DNA of 64,000 nucleotides from Berberis thunbergii (taxonomy: Eukaryota > Streptophyta > Magnoliopsida > Ranunculales > Berberidaceae), in contig QNQO01000504.1 of the NCBI GenBank assembly GCA_003290165.1, positions 248,001-312,000 on the forward strand. The letters are read 5' to 3'. The translations under genes and the position numbers were made by a program. The notes beneath the pieces were generated by a model. That model had not been told where the DNA came from. It made no database searches and saw nothing but the letters and a program-made list of their open reading frames with translations. This document shows positions 20,462 to 31,659 of the stretch, one piece after another (position 1 is the stretch's first letter; each line of letters opens with the position of its first letter).

Positions 20462-22778
20462 GTGTCTAGGTTTGGGTGTGTGTTCGCTATGTTCTTCCTC
20501 GTCATTTCATGGTACATGACTTATGAGGAAGAATATCTGTCGGGTTGATGACGTTCAACCAAGTACTCCTAGGAGGCAGCCTAGCTTCAGTTGTGTCATT
20601 ATGGTCAGTCTGGATTGATTTTCAAGTTCTTTCTACGTGCATTTCACTCATACTCGTTAGCTCCGTAACAAATTTGACTTACAACTGATGCATGTAACTT
20701 TTTTCATTTGTATTTTTTTTTTGTGTCTTGTATTGTTTTTATCAATTTATCATGATGAGTCCACAATTCTTATGTTTTTTAGTGTTCATTAGTGGACAAT
20801 TTTGTCGAAATTGGTAAAAACTTTTCCATGGTAATATCACTCTAACTCTCATCTTTTCTTTTTTCTGCATTTGTCATGATCATTATTTTATACATTGAGG
20901 ACAATGTTTGGTTTATGTTTGGGGGTGAGGTTTATGAGTATTTTTGCATTCTTCAAAAATTTTGAGCTGAAATGTATTTCACAATTGACTATTGTATTCT
21001 ACTCAATCTCCATTGAATACATAGTTAATTATGATTGCGTGAAAATTTTTCGATTTGAGAATACATTCAAAATCTAAGTTCCTTTCCAATGAAGAGGATG
21101 CGCTTTCAAGTATGCCTTTAAATTTGAGGAATGCATGCTTTCACTTTTCACTTTTATATATCAATAGGAAAACATATGGTTTGATATTATCTTTAAGTTA
21201 ATTATATTTCATGATATTAATTTACTCGACCACTCTTGCACTATAAGTCGAGTTAGCATAATTTGAAGTTAATCAGTAAGATTTTAATTAGAAAACCTTA
21301 AATGATAGTGGAGACTTAACCCTTGTGAGTTTCGAGACATTATATTTTTCTTGAGGGTTATTAAATGAACTCTGACTTTTCTTGAGTCCGCATTATCTCG
21401 TTGATTATCTCATTATTCTTGTTTATCTTATTAGTTGCTTTGAGAATGACGTTACAATTGAATTATTACAATAGAACTTCTTAGTATATTAAGTCGAGAT
21501 GTCATAATACCGATTAAAGCTTTAGAAGTGATATAGACATTTTTTTTTCTTTAAACCTTTCTTTAGCCTTTTAGCCTACCTAATGATAAATATCTGTTTG
21601 CAGCCCTTTGAGCCTTTAAATATACTTTTTCTTTGATAACCCCATCTCCATTACCTACTCCAGTTAGGGAGTAATATCTCATACTATTTTTATCCTTACT
21701 CAATGTCTTTTTAGAATGTGTATGGTTGATATATTTTTGGAATTGGCAAATAAAAAGAGCTAAAACTAAATATTCCATGAATCCACGAGACTGAAATGTT
21801 TTATTGTGCAAAAGGGGAAAGCATGTCGTTGATTTAAAAAAAAAATTTGATGCTTCAAAGAAAAAAGAAAAATTAAAAAAATATATATGAAGAAGAATTT
21901 CGAAGGAAGAAAAATTAATGGTGTACAACATTGGTTTACTCTTCAGAGCCGCCACGTGTTTATTAAAGGTTGTATCTAGTCTCAGAGAATTTTTGCATAT
22001 CTTTTTCCATTCTTGTTCGCCAAAATCTTAGCCTCATTTGAACCTAATAAAGACCTAATTGATATTAAGTAAAGGTCTGGTTCATAAACGTGGAGATTAA
22101 ATAGACAAGAACTATGGAGTTTGATTCAACATTCTCAAAGTAACTGATATCCCTGTCCATGAGATCATATTCATTTCATTATTTTAAAAGTTTGTTTTCA
22201 TAATTATTATATGTGAGATGTTTGTGTTTCCATAATTATTTCTCTTTTTCACATATAAATTGAGTGATAACTAACCAATCTCTGAGTGATTCATTTCTGA
22301 ATGACAAGATAAATTTTTAGTCAAAGTGTATTTTCCAAAGGTTATCTAGTCGTATTTTTACTGAGAAAAAGAAATTTATGTTGATAAGGCCATGCACACA
22401 CACACTTCGAGTTGAGAATAATTGATGAAATTTATTTAACCTTTGGGTATTATTAAATCGTTGTAAGACTCTTTGATATATTATTGTGACATGTTAGTTG
22501 TTTTCTGAATTTTTTGGCAATTAGATTATTACTCTGAGGATAATAGATAGAGTAAGCAAGTTACCATGTTTTGGAAATTTATTGAGTCATAATGTTTGTG
22601 GGTAACATTTCTGGAAACCCTCACGAGACTATAACTCGTCCACTAGAGGTAATCTAGGAGTTTAAAGCCTTATTACACGTTTAAGGTAAGTGCAATCGAT
22701 GATTCCTGCGAAAGTGAGTTAGAATTTTATTTTTATTGTTTTGCTCGAGGACTAGCAAAATATAGGTTTGAGGGTATT
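20462..22778 (+). other. 3' noncoding region of element A
   Basis: No gene seen. It corresponds to 39308-41864 of element B in reverse. The post-frame motif is at 20550-20583, and the hairpin motif TTGCTCGAGGACTAGCAA at 22741-22758, 20 bases before the 3' LTR. A minus-strand open frame at 21563-21955 has no recognisable product. Confidence 0.75.
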
Positions 22779-24639
22779 TGATATTCACGTAATTAATACA
22801 TAATATATCCCTTAATTTATATATGTTAGTGTTTCGATTATTATATTTTATTCTAATTATTTTGTTTTCATGTCTTTTTAGGAATTTGAGCGTGAACGAT
22901 GAAATTGCATTAAGGCTACAATTTGAGGAATGATCAATTGGTTGATTCTAGTGGTGGTACAGAGTAGTGTGTCACATGTCTAAACTTAACACAAACAAAC
23001 CTAAGTCCACCTAATTTAACCTAAGCCCAAGCCCAAAAGTTGACCTAGAAACCCAAACCCAACCTAACAAGGAAAAAGGAGAACCCTCTTTAGGTTTCCT
23101 TTCTCCCTTCTCTTCCGAGCTCTTCCACGTTTCTTTCCCCTTCTATCTTTTTCCATCCACCACGCCACATCCACCCTGCCGGCGAACCTTGCTCAATAGG
23201 AGGACCGGCAGCGCGATCATCCCGCCAACACCACCTCCTATTTTCCTCCACCTTCCTGTCCTCCCCGTCCTTCTCCTCTCCCTCTATCTGTTCCTTCGTT
23301 TCAGCCAAAGAAAACATCACCGCCCCTGCTTCCTGCTATTCTTTCACATCACCGTTTCTCTGTCTCACAACAACCCAATCGTCCTCGCTTCCCTTCCCTG
23401 ACGCAAACCACGACCACCAACATCACCACCACCATCTCACTGTCACCTTGCCCCCATCTCTCGAGCACAAAACAGAGAGCAATAACCCTGGTTCTCCCAA
23501 ACAACACCACCGTGCCCTGTTTATCTTCTTCCTCCTTGCATACTCACCACACCACATCGCTCATCTGTCTCTTTCTCGTCCCTTCATCCCATTTCCCTCT
23601 GAACTCTTGCAGGGTCAAGAGCTCGCACACCACCACCGAGACAGGCGTAGAAACAGGGAGCATCGCCCCTGTTTTTCTCCCTCTTTCTGTTATCTTTCAC
23701 GTTTCTCTCTCACCTTTCTCTTTCCCTCTCTTTTGCAGGTGATCTTCACTGGAGAAGAAGGAGCTTGCGAGGAGCACGGAGGAAGAACAGCGGCACGGCT
23801 CGCACCCCAGACTTTGCTCTGTACCACCATAGTCACTATTCCAACTCAGGTTATTGCCACCACAGTCCATCAACAACTCTTTCTCGAGATGCTGTTCATG
23901 CTGAGATGGATTCCACCTACACCAGTGTTGTGACGCTATCCACCATGATCTTCTAGACCCAACGCCGAGGCGAAGATGAAGCCACAGGGTTTCCTAGAGT
24001 TTGTCGTAACTAAATTTATTATTTTCTATACGTTTGAATGTTAAACACAATTGATTTCTGAATTTCAATAATTGCTTTCACCGATTATATTCGGAATAAT
24101 TATCTAGACTAATCGGTAGTTAGAAGTTTCCTTCGCCGATATTCGAAGCTTGTTTTAATCAATTAATTTGAATCTGTGATTGTGTGTACTGTAAAAGGAC
24201 ATACAATGCTACGAGTTAAGAATTAGTTAAAATAAACATGTGATTGTGTGTGCCGTAGAAAGACATGCAATGCTAGGGGTTTATGTCTGTGCTGAAATCA
24301 ATTGCAAATGTAGATTAGTCGTGTTGATTCTTGAAAACAATAATTTAGATTACACAAATCTCGAAGAACCTGTGGTGGATTCAATGTATCGGTCCACTCT
24401 CTTATCATCTTACCAGTTTAATTTTAATTGTCAATTTAGTTCTCTTAATTTAATAATTTCCATCTGCTGCAACCCCAACTCTAAATTAGTTTAAATAAGT
24501 CTTAGAATTCAATTGTCACGTCAATCCTCATGGGATCGACCCGTATTTGCCACTGTCTACTAGTTAGACAGTCGTGCACTTGAGGTATTACAAGTAGGAT
24601 TTATTAACTTATTAATTTAGGTTAATAAAATCTTCATCA
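22779..24639 (+). repeat. 3' LTR of element A
   Basis: It pairs with 6157-8079. It is shorter by about 60 bp and shows scattered substitutions and indels. Confidence 0.9.
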
Positions 24640-24862
24640 AACTCCCACTTCCTCAGCCGTCATGACGTGTGGGCCTTCATAACTTACCAGGACTTACGGG
24701 TATTGAGGATAATTGTGAGACGTGTGGGCCTAGCATGTTGTAAGAGTTCAGATCTATCTAGCAGACTGAACTGGCCGGGCTTAGAACCGCTTAGGCCGGA
24801 TCAGTATTGGGCTAAAGCTGAGGCTCATAATTCCTCGAGATCATCATGACATATGTATGGCT
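24640..24862 (+). mobile_element. Resumed element C: tandem-repeat end and probable right LTR piece
   Basis: 24640-24665 continues the interrupted tandem repeat (CCCACTTCCTCAGCCGTC). From about 24690 the sequence matches the right half of the 1134-1707 segment, ending at GGCTCAGGG. Only the last part of an LTR seems present, so this copy was truncated or rearranged. Confidence 0.5.
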
Positions 24863-24889
24863 CAGGGAATGTGATTGTTTTTATGTATC

Positions 24890-24992
24890 ATCAATAGTGG
24901 TAGCGATCACAATGGTGGTTGTGGTGTTGATAGTGGTGGTTGTGAAAGTATTGGCATTGTGGTGGTGGTGGTGGTGAATGTGACAACGGTGA
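24890..24992. repeat. GGT/GTT-rich low-complexity tract
   Basis: Degenerate trinucleotide repeat (GTGGTGGTGGTGGTG core at about 24959). The opposite strand reads as a His/Thr-rich frame, explained by the repeat. Confidence 0.8.
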
Positions 24993-25053
24993 AAGTGAAG
25001 GTTGGGGTTGTGTAGTTGAACTTGGTTGATTGAAAATTGAATGAAATGCTGAA

Positions 25054-26548
25054 GGCAATGACTACCTCGCACCACCATATCCTCTTTCTCACACCAAGAT
25101 TGAGTTTTTTTTATTACTTTCTCACACCACCTATATAAACAAAAACCATCTATTTTTCCCCTCACCATTCAAATCGACAATAGTTTCCTCCCTTCCCATT
25201 TGAAATCTCTTCTTCAAAATCTCTCCCTATACTCAAATTGCTTGCAAATCTCCTCACTCTCCCTCGAAAACTCTCAAAATTCCTTCAAAGTTGAAACTCT
25301 TAAACCCAAACTCAATAAATATGCATAATTTAACATAACAGAGAAACTCAAACTCAAAACGAAAAAAAAAATAAAAAATTGGGTAACTTTTGACTAATTT
25401 AAACCCTCAAATGAGACCGATTCTCAAGCTCATCAAAACACAAAACTTGTAGTACTATAAGTTATCTAACAAACACAACTTGAATCACTTGAAAATGTTT
25501 TGAAATGAGCAAGTTATGATCATTTTACTAAAGTCGCGCAAATATGTTCGAAAAATGAAAACGGAATAGTGTTCTTAACTTTCGACCAACTTATGTGCTC
25601 AATCGAGACCGATTCTCAACTTAATCAAAACACAAAAGTTGTATTTTTAGTTATCTAATAAACACAACTAGAATCACTTGAAAATGTTTTGAAATGAGCA
25701 AGTTATGGGCATTTTACTAAAGTCGCGCATAACAGGAAAATAAAATTTATGTTCCCAGAGTGCAATGCAAGTTTTTTTTTTTTTTTTTTTTTTTTTTTTG
25801 GCAATGCAAGTTATTTGGTACCTTGCATTGCACAATGTGAAATCAGGAAAAAAAAAATTCGTGTTCGCATTGCACTCAGCGAACTGAAAAAAAAAAATTC
25901 AACTTTAGTAAAATGACCATAACTTGCTCGTTTCAGAACATTTGCAAGTTATTTAAGTTGTGCTTATTAGATAACTGAGAGTACTGCAAACTTTATGTTT
26001 TGATCAACTTGAGAATCAGTCGAGATCAAACACATAAGTTGGCCGAAAGTCAGAAACACTATCTTGTTTTCATTTTTCGGAGAGATTTGCGTGACTTTAG
26101 TAAAATGACCATAAGTTGTTCATTTCAAAACATTTTTAAGTGATTCAAGTTCTGTTTATTCGATAACTCAAAGTACTACAACTTTCATGTTTTGATAAGT
26201 TTGACGGTTTAAATTGGTTCGCTATTTTTCTTTTTGAGTTTGGGTTTGTCTACTATGTTAAGTTATGAGTATTTATTGAGATTGGGTTTAAGGGTTTCAA
26301 CTTTAAGGGGATTTTGAGGGTTTTCAAGGGATGGGAAGGAGACTTGCAAAATATTTGAGTGTGGGGAGAGATTTGGAATAGATTTGCAAGAGATTTCGAA
26401 TGGGGGAGGAACCATTGTCGATTTGAATGGCGAGGGGGAAAAATTAATGATTTTTGTTTATATAGGTGTTGTGAGAAAGAAAGTAGGTGGCGTGAGAGAG
26501 AAGAATGATGTGAGAGACAGAAAATGATAATGTGAGGCAGTCGTTGCC
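25054..26548. mobile_element. Long-arm foldback Mutator-like element with 9-bp TSD
   Basis: The element begins GGCAATGACTACCTC and ends in its imperfect complement GAGGCAGTCGTTGCC. It is flanked by perfect 9-bp repeats AATGCTGAA (25045-25053 and 26549-26557), the TSD length of Mutator-like elements. About 690 bp of the left side is an imperfect inverted copy of the right side, around a short centre at about 25745-25870 with a T-run of about 27. Each arm contains an internal direct duplication of about 190 bp (GAGACCGATTCTCAA near 25413 and 25605). Both arms hold CTATATAAAC (plus at 25131-25140; minus near 26457-26466). No transposase is encoded. Confidence 0.9.
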
Positions 26549-26557
26549 AATGCTGAA

Positions 26558-26955
26558 TTTTGCAAAATGATACCAAACACAACAAAAGTTGTTGGCCAAT
26601 TGTAAATTAATACATTTGCATTATTAGTTTATAAGATACCAAATTGAGCCTTGGTCCAAAGATGTGACGACACATAGATTGTCATTCACTCCTTGGTTCT
26701 ACATTTTATGTAAACTACTACTGATGCATAAGATGTACACATCCAAGTTATTGGATTAGAGTCTCTGATTAAGAGCGTCGTTATGTGGAAACCCCACTTT
26801 CACATCCTAAAACTTCATAAATACTTTCTTTCAGGTAAAATTCATCTTTTTCATTGTTTTAATTAGTCCCAATGAAGCGTTAAATAAACCGTGTTTTAGT
26901 TAGGATAGGATTTCAAGGAATCCAATCATGAGCATTGAACAGGTGATGAAGGTGT
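26558..26955. other. Intergenic stretch, nothing recognised
   Basis: AT-rich DNA between the foldback element and a SINE. No coding, RNA or repeat signal that I can support. Confidence 0.5.
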
Positions 26956-26959
26956 GCCA

Positions 26960-27090
26960 AAAGTGTGATGGCTTAATAGTTGAGTAGTGGTGGATGTTAT
27001 CACTAAGTGACAAGGTCGAACTCAACCAGCGACATCTAAGCTGGGAAGGGTCATGAAGTCTCGAAGAGAAATGCATTTTCTTTGAAAAAA
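26960..27090 (+). mobile_element. SINE copy, same family as 31468-31579
   Basis: A-box region GATGGCTTAATAGTTGAG, then TATCACTAAGTGACAAGG and B-box-like GGTCGAACTCAACC. It matches the second copy at 31468 base for base over most of this length. The tail runs into GAAAAAAATTT. Confidence 0.65.
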
Positions 27091-27660
27091 ATTTACTTCA
27101 AGTGAAAATTAAAAAAAATTCTTCCCAAAGACATGGGTCTTGTTTTTAGAATCCTTATGAAAAACAAACTTCCAAAAAATGTTAATCTAGCAAAAGGAAT
27201 GTCTTATCATTTAAGAATTGTAGCTCGAGCAAACATGGACCAAGAAATCAAGGTTTGGATCTTTGAATGCCTTTAACCTTTGGCATTTAATCTAAGTTAT
27301 TGAACCCCTCACTGATTATCAAAACATAACAAGGAATGAAAAGGTAACGCTTTATATCCAAACAACATTAGAATCCCAAAAATTGATTTCCGAGCTTGCA
27401 TCTGATCTCCAAAATGGCATCCGATTAGTCAAACAAAATGTATTATTGTTTTGACAAACTCATGTAGGGCTAATGAATTCAGTACACTGTTTCAGAGGCT
27501 TCAACGTAAACATTTGAGCCATGTAAAGCTAAGGGGTATGCGTATTATGACTATCTCAATGAGCTTGGCTGGGCCAACCTGGAAAATGTCATAGAAGGAT
27601 GATAAATATATATATATTTATTTATTTATATCTTAAATTAAAGCCTGATTTTGAACAGCC
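27091..27660. other. Intergenic stretch, nothing recognised
   Basis: No coding frame of note. It ends in an AT-rich simple repeat (TATATATATTTATTTATTTA near 27608). It may be part of the LINE remnant that follows. Confidence 0.4.
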
Positions 27661-27679
27661 ATAAAACAGATTGTTTTTT

Positions 27680-28135
27680 CTTGCTGCTCATTATGATATC
27701 ATTTGGAGTAATAGAAATGAATGCATCTTTCAGTCTGCACTTGAACCATAAACAAATTGCAGCACTAGTTCAACACTTTCATTAATCTATGGAATTCTAA
27801 ATTCCCATCGGGTTTCTGCCTTAGTGATAGCACCTCAAACAGAACTATCCGACTGTACAAGCTAACAAGTGAATTTTGATGATTGGAGCAAAATTGAAAT
27901 GGCTTACACATATTGTTCTCATCACAATTGTTATGCAGTTGTAGCTAGAGGTCTTCGAGGTCATAAAAAATCAATCTTAATTATATGTTTGTGAATGGCC
28001 AGGTTCTAACTAGGAATGTGGCAGCTGAAGCAGTATTAAAGTGGAGCAAAGAACACGGATGGCAGCAGATTTGGCTTTTGGAAAGCTCGGGCAGTATTAA
28101 CGATCTTCTGGGAGAGCAATAAGCTGTTGTAGCTG
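27680..28135 (+). pseudogene. LINE remnant (C-terminal RNase H-like region)
   Basis: The plus strand encodes a degenerate IIWSNRNECIFQSALEP stretch near 27690 and VAAEAVLKWSKEHGWQQIW near 28010-28080. These match the typical W-x-x-R-N-x-x-x-F and A-E-A-x-x-x-x-W-x-x-x-x-G-W patterns at the end of plant LINE ORF2. Stops separate the parts. Family recognised from memory only. Confidence 0.45.
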
Positions 28136-28747
28136 ATGACTCTGGTTCACCTTTTGGTTCTCAATTCAGGAATTTTGGCATCAAGTACTGTTAAGAATAA
28201 TCACATTAGTTTGGTCTGTAATCTAGCTATTAATGTACTAAAATATGGCCTTTTAAGACTTGTTGTATGGGGATCAGGTTGCTCCCTGTTGTTCATGTAG
28301 AGTTGGTTTGATATATTATATAGTACCTATTATATATATTTAAAAAAGAGTTATCTGATTGTGTTCTTATGCAATTTCTAAGTTAAAACAAAAGAAATAT
28401 ATATATATTCGCACACTTGCATTGCGGTTGACAAAAAAAAATTATAATTGTTACTAAATTTTAAAGTTTATTACAAAATCTTAAAAATTAAAATTTTCAT
28501 TCATACGAAATCAATCAAAAAGAAAGTGCACGCATCACGTGCACAAAACTGCTAGTAGCACAAGATAGGTCTGTTCGACTCTGGCTTCCTGTTAAAATGT
28601 AAAACATGCATAAAATATTAAACAAACAATAAGTAAATGTTTGATTTTGGTATTGTATGTTTTTTCGTGCACAAAGTTCTTTGAGGTCAAAGTTACAAAT
28701 ATTAAGCAATAAATTTCCAGAAATTAGTTTTATGGAAAAATCTTTGT

Positions 28748-29809
28748 TTAATTTTTCTGCTCAGGGAAGTTTTCCTCTGTGACCCACCACCCCTCAGGTT
28801 TATAAGTTTCTTCCTCAACCTTCTTCTTACCCTCATCCTTCTCCTCCACTTTATAATTTGCAACATATTCAACTGGTAGACCATACAAATCGCGTATTCC
28901 ATTAATATCGTCTTGATGTAATTCCCTCTTTATGACTCCAGGTCCAATGGACGGGTACATGATGGACTCCGGGACATCGCTGTGAAAAAGTCCAAGATTG
29001 TGTCCAAGTTCGTGTATCGCAAGAGATTCTAAGTCGAACTCATCATTTTCTCCCTTAGGCTCAGTACTCCATTTCTCGTCAGCATCATAGTGAAACTTAC
29101 CAAAAGGAGGTGATATAGCATGGGCCAATGTCCCACCACTCCCATCAAAGGGAATCTCATCATCGTGTTTCTTTGTGCGAAAGCCAATCTCGATATCAGG
29201 TTTTTCGCCTCTCTTGGCTCTAGTGAATCTAAATTCAGTCACTGTTTGCCATCTTTCCAGGGCTCTAGAAATAAGGCGATTCATAGTCTTCATTTTCACG
29301 ATTTCTTTGGGTACTCCATTGAACCCGTAGGTGAGGTTAAACTTTTCCCATTTTGGCTTGTCACGAAAGTGTGAGTAATGTTGGACAGTGTGGAACAAGC
29401 CGGATGACTTTTGTTGCATTTGTGGACGGTGGATAATGTCTGGGAATCCGCATCTAGGCTTCACCATCTGTTTCAAAGTATCATCATCTAAAGTCCCTGT
29501 GGGTTGGAGATGGTAGAGAGTTTGGTATGCCTTGACAGCCTTCTCTGTATCTTCGTCAAACACATTCTCCATAGCAGCAGACAAGGTTTGGGCATGATTT
29601 TCAAGGTAGCCAAACCTCTCCAGATACCTTTTGAGCTTTGGCAAGTCATCTGCAGCCTGACCCTTTTGGCATCCAGTCAGATTGTTGATGAATTCAGAAG
29701 GTGGCTTAACCTGAAATTTCTGAGAAGATTGATGACCTTGACAAAGGACTAAGCACATTGTTAACATACTACTAATTATTAATATATGGAGTAGAGGTTT
29801 ATGAGCCAT
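28748..29809 (-). CDS. MMP: Matrix metalloproteinase (matrixin, M10A), plant type
   Basis: 353 codons, single exon as usual in plants. Residues 1-25 form a signal peptide (hydrophobic core LLHILIISSMLTMCLVL), so the product is secreted. Residues 50-115 are a peptidoglycan-binding-like propeptide (KLKRYLERFGYL, TGTLDDDT). The cysteine switch PRCGFPD (118-124, Cys120) would hold the zinc in the zymogen; PRCGVPD is the usual form. The catalytic domain spans about 135-310. Its zinc site HELGHNLGLFH has His266, His270 and His276 with catalytic Glu267, and Met284 in SIMYPSI is the Met-turn. The end (311-353) is charged and lacks the hydrophobic GPI-attachment tail found in several plant MMPs, so the enzyme is probably soluble in the apoplast. 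The ATG at 29807-29809 is followed directly by the signal peptide. Substrates cannot be told from sequence. Confidence 0.95.
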   Translation of the reverse strand: MAHKPLLHILIISSMLTMCLVLCQGHQSSQKFQVKPPSEFINNLTGCQKGQAADDLPKLKRYLERFGYLENHAQTLSAAMENVFDEDTEKAVKAYQTLYHLQPTGTLDDDTLKQMVKPRCGFPDIIHRPQMQQKSSGLFHTVQHYSHFRDKPKWEKFNLTYGFNGVPKEIVKMKTMNRLISRALERWQTVTEFRFTRAKRGEKPDIEIGFRTKKHDDEIPFDGSGGTLAHAISPPFGKFHYDADEKWSTEPKGENDEFDLESLAIHELGHNLGLFHSDVPESIMYPSIGPGVIKRELHQDDINGIRDLYGLPVEYVANYKVEEKDEGKKKVEEETYKPEGWWVTEENFPEQKN

Positions 29810-29900
29810 TGTTAGTTATTACTATGAAACAATGAGGCCGGAGGAATGAAGAATGATTCTTCTTCACCTCCATGCAATTGTAATAAAAGCATTCGTGAGT

Positions 29901-29910
29901 TTTTATATGT
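29901..29910 (-). promoter_or_regulatory. Likely TATA box of the MMP gene
   Basis: Minus strand ACATATAAAA, about 92 bases upstream of the MMP start codon. The pseudogene copy keeps a similar TTTTATATGG-type stretch near 460 at comparable distance from its ATG. Confidence 0.55.
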
Positions 29911-30471
29911 AACCGATTGGGGTTAGAGATGGCAAAATAAGTGGTTTATGGTGAACTTCTGTTGTTAGTATCAGTACATCCTTCTTAATAATAGGTCAAA
30001 CTTAAACCAATTTAGGCATTCAAGTTGTTGGCTGCATAAGGTTTTAGATGCATTTGGTGGGCAGTCGGTGGGGCACTTTTTAATTTTCCATGTGACAAGA
30101 CAACATATTAATTGATTCATGTAAAAATTTAAACTAATTTAAGCATTCAACTAGAATGCTGAGTCCACCGGGGAATACTTCCTATGATGCAGACAAGAAA
30201 TATAATGGTATAGGACCAGAGTTTGTGATGACGTATTTTATCACTTTGCAAATAAAATATGTTGAATGTGAATTTGTTAGTTTAAGAATATAAAAAATCT
30301 TGATTTTGGGATATTGACTAACCAGTGGATGCAATACCGAACCTTTATTTAGCCAGCCAGCCAGCTGTTGATACACATTGTAGTGCGATGAGCAGACCAC
30401 ACCACACGAAACAAGCACAATCAATAGCAACCAACAAATATGCAATTTTTCATTAAACTCCATCCAAATCC
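29911..30471. other. MMP upstream region
   Basis: No second gene recognised. Part (about 29975-30030) resembles 676-735 upstream of the MMP pseudogene, which supports duplication including promoter DNA. The short minus-strand frame at 30182-30493 has no known product. Confidence 0.5.
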
Positions 30472-30474
30472 AGT

Positions 30475-30784
30475 CACTACACCAAATTGACATTTTTGTA
30501 ACAACTCAAAAAACAGTATCACTTTTGAAGTGTAACAATTTACTTAACAATTTTACACATTTTCACAAACAAAATGATACAATAATTGTATCACCATGAA
30601 GAGTATGGTTATAAAAGTGATACTATTCATGGTGATCCAACTTATTGTATCATTTTTTTTTGTGTTACTGTTTTTCATTTTTAGACTAAATTTAGTTTTG
30701 ACTTAAAATTGTTTGGTGGATTGTAACATCTCAAAAGTGATACTGTTTTTAGAGATGTTACAAAAGTGTCAATTTGGTGTAGTG
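30475..30784. mobile_element. CACTA-type MITE, complete
   Basis: Terminal inverted repeats are CACTACACCAAATTGACA and its complement TGTCAATTTGGTGTAGTG. A 3-bp TSD AGT lies on both sides (30472-30474, 30785-30787), as for CACTA elements. Subterminal inverted segments include GTATCACTTTTGA/TCAAAAGTGATAC. 310 bp, no coding capacity. Confidence 0.9.
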
Positions 30785-30787
30785 AGT

Positions 30788-31467
30788 ACAGAGAAGTTCC
30801 TTTTGACACTAACGATTGATATTCCACTGAAATATATTGTATTGATGAGAATCAACTTTCCAGAAAGTAAACCGTTGATTGTATCTTGGACTAGTTAACA
30901 TCATGAATTAATTAAGTGGCAACACACAAGGTGCCCACTATCGACATTGATCTTCACATTCTTGATTTTGTTGTTAAATTAGGAATTCTGGATTTTGGAG
31001 AGCTTTCCCTTCACAATAAGAAAAGAATTCTAGTTACAACACAATGTCTACCAAGGATTGTGATTTCGTTTTGCGAGTTAATTTCGGTCATTCAGACTCT
31101 TAACAGACAGTTGGTATGCAAGAGAGAGGGAGAGAAGAGGGAAATGAGATTCCATATAGATGGTTTCGGAAAAAATGTTTACTTCGTTGAGTTCTTTTGC
31201 TTTGAATCTCTCTGAAACATTACATTTTTTATCCATATTTTCTCCTACAATTTTTGAAACCCCAAGTAAACAGAGTTATAGAATTTTCATTTGATTCCCT
31301 TTCGCCCAACCAGTCTCCTCCTACTACTCTCCCTCTCTCCGTCCCTCCGCTGCATCCATCTCTGACCAAGAAAGTTAGAAAGCTTTTGCAGATATGCAGT
31401 GGCTGATTTTTGTGCCACAATTGTTGTTGGCATCCACATTTTCATTTTGTCCATGTACTAAAAATTT
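30788..31467. other. Intergenic stretch, no gene recognised
   Basis: Contains short open frames on both strands with no recognisable domain. A GAGAGAGGGAGAGAAGAGGG purine tract lies near 31121 and its pyrimidine-rich counterpart near 31325. Confidence 0.4.
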
Positions 31468-31579
31468 GTCAAAAGTGTAATGGCCCAGTGGTTGAGCAGT
31501 GACGGACGGTATCACTAAGTTGCAGGGTCGAACCCAGCTAGTCCCATCTGGGGTGGGAGTAGTTAAGGGATAAAAAAAA
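31468..31579 (+). mobile_element. tRNA-derived SINE
   Basis: A box TGGCCCAGTGGTTGAGC (31481-31497) and a perfect B-box-like GGGTCGAACCC (31525-31535), ending in GGGATAAAAAAAA. Second copy at 26960-27090. The TSD is not clear. Confidence 0.7.
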
Positions 31580-31659
31580 TTCATAAAAAAGAATACCAAA
31601 ACGTCAACATGCAAAGGTTTTGAGTTTCAACATAACTTTTAGCCACTACTAAAAAAATC

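Larger units (their letters stand above)
6157..24639 (+). mobile_element. Element A: Athila-like Ty3/gypsy retrotransposon lacking RT, with nested insertions
   Basis: The LTRs are 6157-8079 and 22779-24639; both open TGATATTCACG and end TCTTCATC(A/G). The flanking 5-bp TSD is GACTC (6152-6156) against AACTC (24640-24644), one change. A degenerate tRNA-Asp primer site follows the left LTR. Decayed gag and protease lie at 17391-19528 and a further frame at 19529-20461. No reverse transcriptase, RNase H or integrase was seen. The leader is interrupted at about 8611 by a hAT element, itself interrupted by element E. LTRs differ clearly (indels and many substitutions), so A is older than E. Element B at 37078-48284 is a close relative in the opposite orientation. 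Confidence 0.9.

Noticed and set aside
24881..25168. His/Thr-rich minus-strand frame
   Set aside because: Explained by the degenerate GGT/GTT repeat and the end of the foldback element; no start context or conservation.
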